Assembly (NCBI GenBank): GCA_023416695.1
Contig: JAEZGY010000038.1
Span: forward strand, 1-44,432
Direction of reading: 5' to 3'
DNA from: Bacillota bacterium
GTDB lineage: Bacteria > Bacillota > Clostridia > Lachnospirales > Lachnospiraceae
DNA length: 44,432 nt
In this document: piece after piece, positions 18,046 to 26,945 of the stretch
How positions within the stretch are numbered: position 1 is the stretch's first letter
Layout of the letters: each line of letters starts with the position of its first letter
Translations under genes and position numbers: made by a program
Notes under the pieces: model-generated
What the model was told of the DNA's origin: nothing
Seen by the model: only the letters and a program-made list of their open reading frames with translations
Databases searched by the model: none

Positions 18046-18357
18046 ATGACATTCGAACAATTTGTAGAAATTGCAGCACTTCCGATGATGGGGGTGTGCA
18101 TATTACTGTATTATGGAATACGCTTGCTTGTCGAAAAGAATATCTCTATTATAAATAAAAATAGTAGTTCTTTAGTAAAAGATGAAAAGGTGTATGCGAA
18201 GAAAGCAGGAGAACTGATTTTATTTCTTGCCTTTTCTATGGTATTAATGACAGCTTTGCTGTTTTGGAGTGTATATGCAGCGATTTTAATAATTGTAATA
18301 CTTGTAATTATATTTGCAGTATTATGGTCTAGAATGAATAGGAAATATGGACGTTAG
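18046..18357 (+). CDS. Small membrane protein, unknown function
   Basis: A 103-residue protein with one hydrophobic segment at about 10-28 and a second hydrophobic block at about 58-95, which could be one long or two tight helices. Between them is a polar Lys/Ser/Asn stretch. The C-terminus is basic (MNRKYGR). I do not recognise a family. A GAGGG ribosome site precedes the ATG, and it lies between the mgl transporter and its presumed regulators, so it is likely part of the same operon. It could be a signalling accessory or simply a passenger. Confidence 0.7.
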   Translation: MTFEQFVEIAALPMMGVCILLYYGIRLLVEKNISIINKNSSSLVKDEKVYAKKAGELILFLAFSMVLMTALLFWSVYAAILIIVILVIIFAVLWSRMNRKYGR

Positions 18358-18409
18358 TTGTAGAATATAGATAGAAAATATAGTATGTATTGGAGAAATG
18401 AGGGCTTTT

Positions 18410-20011
18410 ATGAATCATTATACAGTATTGCTTGTAGACGATGAAGAAGAAGTATTTCAAATCATGATAAAAAAACTTGAATGGGATAAAATGGGTTTCG
18501 ATATAATAGGTTACGCTAGAAATGGTGTTGAAGCATTGGAAATGGCAGAATCCTTGCAACCGGATGTTGTTTTGACAGATATTAAGATGCCTTTTATGGA
18601 TGGATTAACACTATGTAAAAAACTAAAGGAATTATATCAAAAAGTAAAGATAATCATTCTGTCAGGGTTTGATGAATTTGTATATGCCAAGGAGGCTATT
18701 AAACTTGAAGCAGAAGAATATTTATTAAAACCTATTAACGCAAATGAATTGAAAGAAGTTTTTGAACGAGTAAAAAAGAATTTGGATTATGAACTCGATG
18801 AAAAAAGAAACGTTGAAAAACTAAAAAATTATTACTTGGAAAGTCTTCCGGTATTACAGGAGAATTTTTATACGCTTTTAATTGAAGGTCGTATTCCTAT
18901 AAAGCAAATTACTGATTATTTATTGAATTATCAAATTGAATTAAATGGACCAAACTATATTGTTACAGTATTGCATATTAGCAAAACAGATAAGTTAGAA
19001 GATTTACAGCCATTTTTATTGGTTGTTTCTGTGAAAAAATTAGCGGAGGAACAGCTAACAGAAAAATGGCATAGTAGAGTAGTTACATATCTTGGTGACA
19101 TTATTATTATTAGCCAATTATCGGATAAAGAGCTGGTTACTGAATTTATAGATGACATGGATAAATTCTGTAAAGTGGCAAAGCGTTTGTGCAACGCTAA
19201 GTTGACAGCGGGAATAGGACATTGTTGTAATAAGATTGAAGATATATCAATCTCATATAAGGGGGCTCAAAATGCACTTTCATATCGTGTACTGTATGGA
19301 AATGTTAGAGCCATTAGTATTGAAGAGATTGATCCTCTGGAGAATGTAGATCTTCCATGGGAGGAACAATATATTAGCAAAATCTTTCGAAAAATAAAAA
19401 CGGGAAATCGGCAGGAATTAAAATTAGCTGTACATGAGTGTATTAGTCAGTTTTCAGCGAAGGGAATATCACTGCAAAAATACCGTTTTTTCATTATGGA
19501 ATTAATAGCGGAGTTGTTTCGGTTTGCCAATATAAACCAACTGCATATTGAATCAATCTTAGGAGAGTGTAAGGATGTATATGGACAAGTATTGCAGATG
19601 GAGTCTCCCCTAGAGTTAGAGGAGTGGCTTAATATCGCAGTAAATAAGGCACAGGATATTGTGATGCATGAACGACAGGACACCACTAAATCATTTATAG
19701 CAAAGGGAATCATATTTGTAAAAGAACACTATGCTGATCAGAATCTGACTGTAGAGACAATATGTAAGAAATTAGGTGTTAGTGCTTCTTATTTTTCAGT
19801 AGTATTTAAAAAAGAGACAGGAAAAACATTTATTAATTATTTGACAGACTATCGCATGGATAAGGCAATAGATTTACTCTTAAATAATGATGAAAAGACC
19901 TATATTATAGCAAATAAAGTTGGCTATGCCGATCCAAACTATTTCAGTTATGTGTTTAAAAAACAGTTTGGAGTGTCACCGTCAAAATATAAGTTGCACA
20001 TTACAAGTTAG
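18410..20011 (+). CDS. AraC-type response regulator (YesN-like)
   Basis: A 533-residue two-component regulator. The N-terminal receiver domain has acidic residues D10/D11, phospho-acceptor D57 in TDIKMPFMDG, and Lys in LLKPIN. A long middle region (about 140-420) of the YesN type follows. The C-terminal AraC/XylS double helix-turn-helix reads VSASYFSVVFKKETGKTF and ANKVGYADPNYFSYVFKKQFG. ATG 18398 is also in frame, but only ATG 18410 has a ribosome site at proper spacing (GAGGG at 18400-18404), and it gives the usual short N-terminus. It probably activates mglBAC in response to the adjacent kinase; its operator is not obvious. Confidence 0.92.
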   Translation: MNHYTVLLVDDEEEVFQIMIKKLEWDKMGFDIIGYARNGVEALEMAESLQPDVVLTDIKMPFMDGLTLCKKLKELYQKVKIIILSGFDEFVYAKEAIKLEAEEYLLKPINANELKEVFERVKKNLDYELDEKRNVEKLKNYYLESLPVLQENFYTLLIEGRIPIKQITDYLLNYQIELNGPNYIVTVLHISKTDKLEDLQPFLLVVSVKKLAEEQLTEKWHSRVVTYLGDIIIISQLSDKELVTEFIDDMDKFCKVAKRLCNAKLTAGIGHCCNKIEDISISYKGAQNALSYRVLYGNVRAISIEEIDPLENVDLPWEEQYISKIFRKIKTGNRQELKLAVHECISQFSAKGISLQKYRFFIMELIAELFRFANINQLHIESILGECKDVYGQVLQMESPLELEEWLNIAVNKAQDIVMHERQDTTKSFIAKGIIFVKEHYADQNLTVETICKKLGVSASYFSVVFKKETGKTFINYLTDYRMDKAIDLLLNNDEKTYIIANKVGYADPNYFSYVFKKQFGVSPSKYKLHITS

Positions 20012-20055
20012 ATCAAGTTACGTTACTCAAGCAGTTTCTATATAGAAAGGTATCC

Positions 20056-21918
20056 ATGAATAAATTAAAACGCTTTTTAAAAAGTACAATTACATATTTA
20101 TATAAACATACGAGAGCAAACAGTATTCAGGTTACAATATCAATCTCTTTTACTATCGTATCAGTTTGTAGTATGTGTTTTTTAGGAATCACTCTTTACG
20201 AGCAATTCGTCAAACGAGCAGAGGACTTAACTAAGGAAAGTTCGGAACAGCTATTGAATCAGACGGCCATTAATCTTGAGGATTATATGCGTAATATGCG
20301 TCGTATATCGGATACGATGTATTATAGCGTTATTAAGGATACCAATCTTGCAACCAGTAGTTTGGTGAAAGAAATGAATCTTTTATATGAAGCCAATAAA
20401 GATAAATTGATTAGCATTGCCTGTTATACCAGACAGGGGGAGTTGGTTGCAGCAACCCCTAACGCAACAGAGAAAAGGAGTATAAATATAGTCAATCAAC
20501 AGTGGTTTTTAAATGCTGTGGATCAAATGGAGAATCTTCATTTTTCTACACCCCATGTTCAAAACCTATTTGATGATACAAGTTTTCGTTACTATTGGGT
20601 GGTTTCTTTAAGCAGGGCAGTAGAGCTAACAAAGAGTGGAAATTCTACTCTGGGGGTACTTCTTGTTGATATGAATTATAGTAGCATTGAGCAAATCTTA
20701 GAAAAAGCAAATTCGGATAATGTTACGGAATATCTTTACCTTATGGATAGCAATGGAGAGATCATTTATCATCCAAAGCAACAATTGATTAATTCTGGTA
20801 TATATAGTGAAAATAACTTGGAGACTGTACATTATGAGGATGGCAATCGTGAGGATGTGTATGATGGAGCAAGGAGATTAATTACTGTTAAAACTATTAG
20901 TTATACTGGATGGAAAATCATAAGTGTAGTTCCGATGAGTTCCTTCTATATGGGATTATCCGGGACTAGGTATTTTATGATTATGTTAATTATGCTTTCT
21001 TTACTTGCAGTAATTATCTTGAATCTACTTGTATCAGCGCAGATTGCAAAGCCATTACGAAGATTAAATAATTCTGTAAAAGAGTGGGAAGCTGGGAATC
21101 TCAATCCTTCTATTTATGTGGGTGGCTCCTTAGAAGTAGAACATTTGGGTAGAACTCTTCGTTCCACAGTAGAGCAAATACGACAGTTAATGAGCGATTT
21201 CTTAACAGAGCAGGAAGAAAAGCGTAAGAGTGAACTAGATGCGTTACAGTCACAGATTAATCCACACTTTCTGTATAATACGTTGGATTCTATAGTATGG
21301 ATGATTGAAGGGGAACGGTATAATGATGCGGTATATATGGTTACGCAGTTGGCAAGCTTGTTTCGTGTGAGTCTAAGTAGAGGAAAGATGATTATCAGTC
21401 TAGAGGATGAAATCAAGCATGCTAAGAATTATATGAATATTCAAAAAGTGCGGTATAAGAACGTATTTACGTTTGATTTTAATATTGAACCTGAAATCTT
21501 GCAGTGTTGTACGGTAAAATTAGTACTTCAGCCGTTACTTGAGAATGCCATTTATTATGGGGTGGAATATATGTATGGCGAGGGCGAAATTCATGTTCAT
21601 GGATATCGTAGGGAAAAGGATGTATATATAGAAGTATGTGACAATGGAATTGGGATACCACCAGAAAACTTGAAATACTTACTGGAGCCCAACAACAAGT
21701 TAAGAAAACATGGCTCCGGAGTAGGGCTTTTAAACGTACATAATAGAATTCAATTATGCTTTGGTCAGTGTTTTGGATTAGAGATAGAAAGTTGGCCGGA
21801 TGAGGGTACGACTGTCAGAATACATATACCTTTTATTGAGTATTCTGCCCAGAATCAAGAGCAACTTGACTCTAGGAAAATACTGAATAGAGAGGAAGGA
21901 GCACATGAGAAGGAGTAG
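20056..21918 (+). CDS. YesM-type sensor histidine kinase
   Basis: A 620-residue membrane kinase. A first helix at about 27-50 and a second at about 309-335 bracket an extracellular Cache-like sensing domain of roughly 250 residues. A HAMP segment follows, then the His_kinase domain with INPHFLYNTLD (phospho-acceptor His404) and an HATPase domain with LQPLLENAIYYG, DNGIGIP and GSGVGLLNV boxes. This is the standard partner of the AraC-type regulator just upstream. Its last 14 bases overlap the start of the membrane-anchored sugar-binding protein, suggesting translational coupling. The ligand may be presented by that binding protein, as in the XylFII-LytS system of Clostridium beijerinckii. Confidence 0.92.
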   Translation: MNKLKRFLKSTITYLYKHTRANSIQVTISISFTIVSVCSMCFLGITLYEQFVKRAEDLTKESSEQLLNQTAINLEDYMRNMRRISDTMYYSVIKDTNLATSSLVKEMNLLYEANKDKLISIACYTRQGELVAATPNATEKRSINIVNQQWFLNAVDQMENLHFSTPHVQNLFDDTSFRYYWVVSLSRAVELTKSGNSTLGVLLVDMNYSSIEQILEKANSDNVTEYLYLMDSNGEIIYHPKQQLINSGIYSENNLETVHYEDGNREDVYDGARRLITVKTISYTGWKIISVVPMSSFYMGLSGTRYFMIMLIMLSLLAVIILNLLVSAQIAKPLRRLNNSVKEWEAGNLNPSIYVGGSLEVEHLGRTLRSTVEQIRQLMSDFLTEQEEKRKSELDALQSQINPHFLYNTLDSIVWMIEGERYNDAVYMVTQLASLFRVSLSRGKMIISLEDEIKHAKNYMNIQKVRYKNVFTFDFNIEPEILQCCTVKLVLQPLLENAIYYGVEYMYGEGEIHVHGYRREKDVYIEVCDNGIGIPPENLKYLLEPNNKLRKHGSGVGLLNVHNRIQLCFGQCFGLEIESWPDEGTTVRIHIPFIEYSAQNQEQLDSRKILNREEGAHEKE

Positions 21919-22876
21919 ATTATATTTTGGCCTAATAATAGTTTTAATAGTGCTAATTATCACTTATACAACCATAGGAATGCTAGATGTGGTTAGTGAT
22001 GAAGAGTTGTATCAAGTATCTGTAATTGTAAGTAATAGTGGCAGTGACAGATGGATAACATTTAAAGAAGGGCTGGATCAAGGGGCAGAAGATAATAATA
22101 TAAAGTTAAATATAGTTTCTACAAGTACATTTACCAGTATTGAAGAACAGAATGGAGTAATCGCTCGTGAAATTAAAAATGGCGCAAATGGAATTGTACT
22201 AGCATCAAGTTTTAGTACCAATGTGGGTCAGACATTAGAAAAATTATTGTCAGGAGTGGCTTTAGTACTAGTAGAAACAGATATAACGCCTAATAATCTA
22301 TATACAACCATAGAGCCTAATAACTATGAGATAGGAGACACTATTGCTCAAGCAATCCAAGAGGATAATCATCATGAATTAAGTAATGTCAAGATAGGAG
22401 TATTAAGTGGTAATCAAAATAAGCTATCAATGCAACAACGGTTGTTAGGTTTTCAAAAAGCCATGAACCAAAGTGGCGCTCAGATCTTGTGGGAGATTCA
22501 GGATACTGGTGATGGTATGATGCAGATACTGAAGGAAAAACAAAAGAACCAACCGGTAGATGTTCTTGTTGCACTGGATAACAATGAGATAGAGATAACA
22601 TTGGATTTTATGGAGATGGATAAGAGTTGTAAATTCAAAGTATACGGAGAAGGTTGTTCTGAAAAGGCGGTTTACTATTTGGACAAAGGCTATATTCAAG
22701 CATTAAATGTACCAAACGAATTTAATATGGGATATCAGAGCATGGTAGTGGTGGCAGATTTAATTAAGAATAATATAGCTAGGGTAGAGAATCGGAGAAT
22801 TGAGTCCTTAATGGTAAATAAGGATAATTTATATGATGACAAGAATCAAAGGTTATTATTTCCAATTGTACAATAG
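21905..22876 (+). CDS. Membrane-anchored sugar-binding protein, likely sensor component
   Basis: A 323-residue protein with a basic N-terminus, one hydrophobic helix (about 7-27) and no lipobox Cys. A periplasmic-binding-protein type I domain follows (VIVSNSGSDRWITFKEG, then a second lobe with VLVALDNNEIEI). Because the helix lacks a clear cleavage site, it is probably an anchor. It has no EF-hand-like loop and is more divergent than the MglB proteins nearby. The ATG lies inside the end of the kinase gene behind GAGGAAGGA (21892-21900). I infer that it senses sugar for the kinase rather than delivering it to a transporter. Confidence 0.82.
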   Translation: MRRSRLYFGLIIVLIVLIITYTTIGMLDVVSDEELYQVSVIVSNSGSDRWITFKEGLDQGAEDNNIKLNIVSTSTFTSIEEQNGVIAREIKNGANGIVLASSFSTNVGQTLEKLLSGVALVLVETDITPNNLYTTIEPNNYEIGDTIAQAIQEDNHHELSNVKIGVLSGNQNKLSMQQRLLGFQKAMNQSGAQILWEIQDTGDGMMQILKEKQKNQPVDVLVALDNNEIEITLDFMEMDKSCKFKVYGEGCSEKAVYYLDKGYIQALNVPNEFNMGYQSMVVVADLIKNNIARVENRRIESLMVNKDNLYDDKNQRLLFPIVQ

Positions 22877-22918
22877 AGAAGATATTATCAGTGAAAAGCC
22901 GTAAGGGGGGCGTGATTA

Positions 22919-23965
22919 ATGACAAGAAAAATTTGTTGTCTTCTATTGGTTACCATTTTATTTATGAATATACTATTAGGCTGTAGTAAACAGCAAGTGA
23001 CTAAGAAGACTAAAAGTATTAAAATAGGCGTTACCTTGTATAATCAATATGATACGTTCATATCAGAATTAATCACTGATTTTAAAACATATGCTTCTGA
23101 AAAAGAGGAGGAGACGGATATGGCAATAAACATAGAAATATATAATGCCTCGGATAGCCAGTCCACTCAAAATAGTCAGGTAGAAAGCATGATGAATAGC
23201 GGATGTGATGTCATATGTGTCAATCTAGTAGATAGAACAGAACCAACTACGATTATTGATTTAGCTGAAAGAAATAATACTCCAATTATCTTTTTCAATC
23301 GAGAACTAGTAAAAGAAGATTTGGAAAGATGGGACAAAATTTACTATGTGGGTGCACAGGCGTTTGAATCAGGAATATTGGAAGGAGAGCTAGTGGTTGA
23401 TGCCTTTAAGCAAAATGCATCCCTAGATAAAAATAAAGATGGGATATGTCAATACATTGTACTGGAAGGTGAAGCAGGTCATCAGGATTCTATTGTAAGA
23501 ACAGAGTATTCTGTAAGAACCATTATGGAAGGCGGATTGGAAATTGAAAAATTGGGCTATGCTATAGCGAACTGGAATAGAGCGCAGGCAAAGACACAGA
23601 TGGATCAGCTTTTTCAACGATATGGAAGTGATATTGAACTTATTCTAGCTAATAATGATGATATGGCACTAGGGGCTATCGATGCTCTTAAGGCAGATAG
23701 TATTCCTAAAGAGGACTGGCCGGCCATTGTAGGAATTGATGGGACTGACGTGGGGCTGGATGCAGTAAAGAGCGGTGAAATGATAGGTACTGTCTATAAT
23801 GACAAAGAGGGACAGGCAATGGCAATGTTAAATTTGGCTTATACAATATCAACAAATGGGGATTTTGATGGGCTTTCGTTGGAAGCTGGCAAATATAAAA
23901 GACTTGCTTATTATAAGGTTACAATGAAAGACGTAGATACATATAAGAATAGATGTAAACCGTAA
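22919..23965 (+). CDS. Second MglB-like sugar-binding lipoprotein
   Basis: A 348-residue lipoprotein with lipobox LLGC (Cys22) and a type I periplasmic-binding domain. DKNKDGICQ at about 170-178 is the same EF-hand-like loop position as in MglB, followed by VLEGEAGHQDSIVRTEY. The C-terminal half also parallels MglB, with AIANWNRAQAKTQMD and NNDDMALGAIDAL. It is clearly a paralogue of the protein encoded at 14130, yet no second permease or ATPase accompanies it. It may feed the same MglA/MglC transporter with another sugar, or act in sensing. The gene closes the apparent operon. Confidence 0.87.
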   Translation: MTRKICCLLLVTILFMNILLGCSKQQVTKKTKSIKIGVTLYNQYDTFISELITDFKTYASEKEEETDMAINIEIYNASDSQSTQNSQVESMMNSGCDVICVNLVDRTEPTTIIDLAERNNTPIIFFNRELVKEDLERWDKIYYVGAQAFESGILEGELVVDAFKQNASLDKNKDGICQYIVLEGEAGHQDSIVRTEYSVRTIMEGGLEIEKLGYAIANWNRAQAKTQMDQLFQRYGSDIELILANNDDMALGAIDALKADSIPKEDWPAIVGIDGTDVGLDAVKSGEMIGTVYNDKEGQAMAMLNLAYTISTNGDFDGLSLEAGKYKRLAYYKVTMKDVDTYKNRCKP

Positions 23966-23971
23966 TTAAAA

Positions 23972-24018
23972 TTGTAAATAAACTGTAAGGATTCACTTAT
24001 TTACAAAGACTTCATTTT
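23972..24018 (+). terminator. Probable terminator after the mgl regulatory operon
   Basis: A perfect 10-bp AT-rich stem (23972-23981 with 23997-24006) is followed by a T-run seven bases later. The low GC of the stem makes it weak. Confidence 0.4.
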
Positions 24019-24083
24019 TTAATATAGTTATATAGAAGGGAATGAGCTAACTCTTAGAATTAAAGAAGTGAGAGGTGATGAGA

Positions 24084-25262
24084 ATGAATATTGGTTTGTT
24101 TACAGATACATATTATCCTGAAGTAAATGGTGTTGCAAATTCTGTATATACATTAAAGACAGAACTAGAGAACCAGGGACATAATGTATATGTATTTACC
24201 ACAACCACTCCAGGTGCACCTAAGCATGAATATAATGTATTTCGAATGCACAGTATGCCATTTGTTTTTATGAAAGAACGTCGTGTGGGAATGGTATATC
24301 AACGTAAGCTTGCTGCATTAATCCGTAAGCTGAACTTGGATATTATTCATACCCATACAGAGTTTTCGCTTAGAGTTTTTGCTCTTATTATGGCAAAGGA
24401 ATTGAACATACCTCTTGTGCATACTTACCATACTATATATGAGGATTATACTCATTACTTTGCCCCAATTGCTATATTGAACAATCGAGCAAAGGCTTTT
24501 GCTAGATTTTATACAAGAAAGTGTTGTAACTTTGTAGAGGAAGTGATTGTACCTACTGAAAAGGTAGAAGATTTACTTACAAGTTATAAGGTTATACGTA
24601 ATATAAATGTAATTCCTACGGGAATTGATTTGAAGAAGTTTTATAAAGGGAATTTTACAGAGGAACAGATACTTGAAGTGCGGAAGAGATTCCATATTAC
24701 TCCGGAGCAAAAGGTTATTCTTTATCTTGGTCGCGTATCACCAGAGAAGAATATTGGTGAATTATTAAAGGCTATGCCAAAGTATATGAAAGAACATAGT
24801 GATGTTCGTTTTGTAGTGGTAGGGGCTGGACCAGATTTGGACAATCTAAAGAAATTGGCACAGGAGCTGAAACTTAGTAATTCTGTTGTTTTTGCAGGAC
24901 AGCAGCCTTGGGATGAGATTGCTCTTTATTATCAACTCGGAGATGTGTTTGTAAGTGCTAGCCAGAGTGAAACCCAAGGGTTGACTTATTTTGAAGCTAT
25001 GGCAGCAGGACTCCCTGTTGTTGCTAAAAAGGATCCTTGTTTAAATGAGATTTTAAGAGATGGTTATAATGGGTATGCTTTTGATACACAAGATGAATTC
25101 TTAGAGGGGTTAGATAAGGTGTTGTATGGTACGGAAGGAATTCCTTATGGTCGTAATTCTGAACTGGTTATGAAACCTTATTCTACAGAAGAATTTGCCA
25201 GAAATGTAGAAAAAGTATATCAAAAGGTTGTAACTGGTAAAGTGGTACCTGTAGAGGCATAG
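24084..25262 (+). CDS. GT4 family glycosyltransferase
   Basis: A 392-residue GT-B glycosyltransferase. The N-terminus (MNIGLFTDTYYPEVNGVANSV) and the HTHTEFSLRVFAL and HTYHTIYEDYTHYF segments are typical of the group that includes 1,2-diacylglycerol 3-glucosyltransferases. The C-terminal nucleotide-sugar domain begins LYLGRVSPEKNI and carries the E-x7-E motif in SETQGLTYFEAMAAGLPVV. In-frame GTG 24075 and ATG 24078 exist, but ATG 24084 has the right spacing to AGAGG at 24071-24075. It probably makes a membrane glycolipid, since no polysaccharide cluster surrounds it; a capsule or S-layer glycan role is an alternative. Confidence 0.87.
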   Translation: MNIGLFTDTYYPEVNGVANSVYTLKTELENQGHNVYVFTTTTPGAPKHEYNVFRMHSMPFVFMKERRVGMVYQRKLAALIRKLNLDIIHTHTEFSLRVFALIMAKELNIPLVHTYHTIYEDYTHYFAPIAILNNRAKAFARFYTRKCCNFVEEVIVPTEKVEDLLTSYKVIRNINVIPTGIDLKKFYKGNFTEEQILEVRKRFHITPEQKVILYLGRVSPEKNIGELLKAMPKYMKEHSDVRFVVVGAGPDLDNLKKLAQELKLSNSVVFAGQQPWDEIALYYQLGDVFVSASQSETQGLTYFEAMAAGLPVVAKKDPCLNEILRDGYNGYAFDTQDEFLEGLDKVLYGTEGIPYGRNSELVMKPYSTEEFARNVEKVYQKVVTGKVVPVEA

Positions 25263-25327
25263 AGGAAGCGGGAGGATAAAGGTTGATAAAAAATAAGGGG
25301 AATTGCGTAGATAAAAGAGGTAAAAGA

Positions 25328-26089
25328 ATGAATGTAACTTCACTCATACTGCTACTGTTAGGGTTAGGATCACTTGTGTATTTTGTTATATGTTTTTCTT
25401 ATGCAGGATTAAGTGCTTCCTTTACTATTGTATGGGGGATGGTTGGAGCGGTTAGTATTGTATCTGGAATAATACTTAGAATACTATGGTTACGTGGTTT
25501 TATCTGGCCAACTTGGATTAGAGTAACAATATTGGTCGTTGTAACCCTTGGCATAGCTATCTTTCTCTTCGCAGAATCTGTTATTGTTTATTACAGCAAC
25601 CAGGATGCTCCAAATGAGGTAGAGTATGTCATAGTATTAGGGGCTAGAGTAAATGGAACACGTATTACTGGTTCTTTATGGAGAAGGCTTAATACTGCTG
25701 CAGATTATTTAAGTGAGGAGCAAAACAGAGATGTCAAGGTAATTGTGTCTGGTGGACAGGGGCCCGGAGAGGATATTTCGGAAGCCCAGGCTATGCACGA
25801 CTACTTAGTAGAGAAAGGTATTGAGAAATCCCGGATTATTATGGAGGATAAATCTACGAATACCTATGAAAATATTGAGTTCTCTAGAAAAATAATAAAT
25901 AATGATAATGCCAAGGTTGCCATTGTAACCAATGGTTTTCATATTTATAGGGCTACGTCTATGGCTAAAAAGCAAGGAATGACGGAAGTTTATGGGCTGT
26001 CTGCCTCCTCTGATCCTATTATGAGGTTTAGTTATTATGTAAGAGAGGGATTTGCAGTCATTGCTTACAAGCTGAAAGGTAGTATGTAA
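25328..26089 (+). CDS. YdcF/DUF218 family membrane protein
   Basis: A 253-residue protein with three N-terminal membrane helices (about residues 4-25, 30-52 and 63-85), then a DUF218 domain. That domain has YVIVLGARVNG, VIVSGGQGPGEDISEAQAM and EDKSTNTYENIEFSRKII, the usual conserved blocks. Family members include SanA and YdcF/ElyC, linked to envelope integrity and lipid-carrier metabolism; the reaction is not settled. ATG 25328 sits seven bases after AAGAGG. TTG 25283 in the same frame also has a good ribosome site (GGGAGG at 25270-25275) and would add 15 residues, so the start is not certain. Confidence 0.83.
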   Translation: MNVTSLILLLLGLGSLVYFVICFSYAGLSASFTIVWGMVGAVSIVSGIILRILWLRGFIWPTWIRVTILVVVTLGIAIFLFAESVIVYYSNQDAPNEVEYVIVLGARVNGTRITGSLWRRLNTAADYLSEEQNRDVKVIVSGGQGPGEDISEAQAMHDYLVEKGIEKSRIIMEDKSTNTYENIEFSRKIINNDNAKVAIVTNGFHIYRATSMAKKQGMTEVYGLSASSDPIMRFSYYVREGFAVIAYKLKGSM

Positions 26090-26124
26090 AAGTTTTTATG
26101 AAATGATATTAGGTGAGAAGTAAA

Positions 26125-26592
26125 ATGAGTGAAAGAAGTAAGAAGGCTGTAGAGCTATTTAAGGAAGGCTACAATTGTAGCCAAGCAGTATTTGTAACAT
26201 TTGCAGATTTGTATGGCATGGATAGGGAGATGGCACTTAGAGTAAGTAGTTCCTTTGGAGGTGGCATGGGCCGTATGAGAGAGGTCTGTGGAGCTGTATC
26301 CGGAATGTTTATGGTAGTGGGTATGGAAACTGGTACCATTGAGGGGAAGGATAGCCAAGGGAAGCAGTACAACTATCAAGTGGTGCAACAACTTGCAGAG
26401 CAGTTTAGACAGAAAAATGGCTCCATAATTTGTCGTGAGCTTCTAGGACTGTCTAGTGGTCCACAAACCGAAACTAAGCCTGAGGAAAGGACAGAAGAAT
26501 ACTATAAGAAACGTCCTTGTGTCGAGCTAGTAGAGGACGCTGTGCTTATAGTAGAGGAGTTCCTCGAAAGTAGACAAAAAAATAAGTATTAA
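26125..26592 (+). CDS. C_GCAxxG_C_C family protein
   Basis: A 155-residue protein with the conserved cysteines of the C_GCAxxG_C_C family: one in EGYNCSQAVF near residue 18, the VCGAVSGM block near 54-61, then Cys in IICRELLG and in KRPCVELVEDAV. These are probable redox or metal-binding cysteines. The family is widespread in anaerobes and poorly characterised, sometimes beside oxidoreductases. The in-frame GTG 26113 is set aside in favour of ATG 26125, seven bases after AGGTGAG. Confidence 0.85.
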   Translation: MSERSKKAVELFKEGYNCSQAVFVTFADLYGMDREMALRVSSSFGGGMGRMREVCGAVSGMFMVVGMETGTIEGKDSQGKQYNYQVVQQLAEQFRQKNGSIICRELLGLSSGPQTETKPEERTEEYYKKRPCVELVEDAVLIVEEFLESRQKNKY

Positions 26593-26610
26593 CTACCAAT
26601 GGAAACATTC

Positions 26611-26638
26611 TTGACAAATTCAAATAGAATGCTATAAT
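26611..26638 (+). promoter_or_regulatory. Sigma-A promoter for the thrS T-box leader
   Basis: TTGACA (26611-26616) and TATAAT (26633-26638) are both perfect consensus hexamers, separated by 16 bases. Transcription would begin near 26645, at the start of the T-box leader. Confidence 0.85.
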
Positions 26639-26644
26639 CACAAA

Positions 26645-26880
26645 TATATAACACGTTGAAGAGAAGAGTAAAATGTGAAAGATTACAGAGAGAGATACAT
26701 TAGCTGGAAGTGTCTTATTTGGAAGCATTTGAAAACTAACTCTGAGTGGCCTTAATCCGGTCCGGTGATTCCGTTATCGTCACAATGAAGTGGGTAGTGA
26801 TACCAATGAGGGTGGAACCGCGAGAATAGTGCTCGTCCCTTTCAATCTTTAATACGGATTGAAAGTGGCGGGCTTTTTTG
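26645..26880 (+). ncRNA. T-box leader for threonyl-tRNA synthetase
   Basis: The leader has the T-box core AGGGTGGAACCGCG at 26809-26822. By alignment with the usual GAA-N-codon-xxCTCTGA context, the specifier codon is ACT (Thr) at 26735-26737, inside a specifier loop before CTCTGAGT. A terminator stem (26831-26847 with 26857-26873) is followed by six T at 26874-26879. Uncharged tRNA-Thr is expected to stabilise the antiterminator and allow thrS transcription. The specifier agrees with the downstream gene. Confidence 0.93.
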
Positions 26881-26945
26881 TATTATTATCAATCTGTATA
26901 AGAAAAATAAAACTGTAAAACATGGTAATTGAAAGGAGTTTAGTT

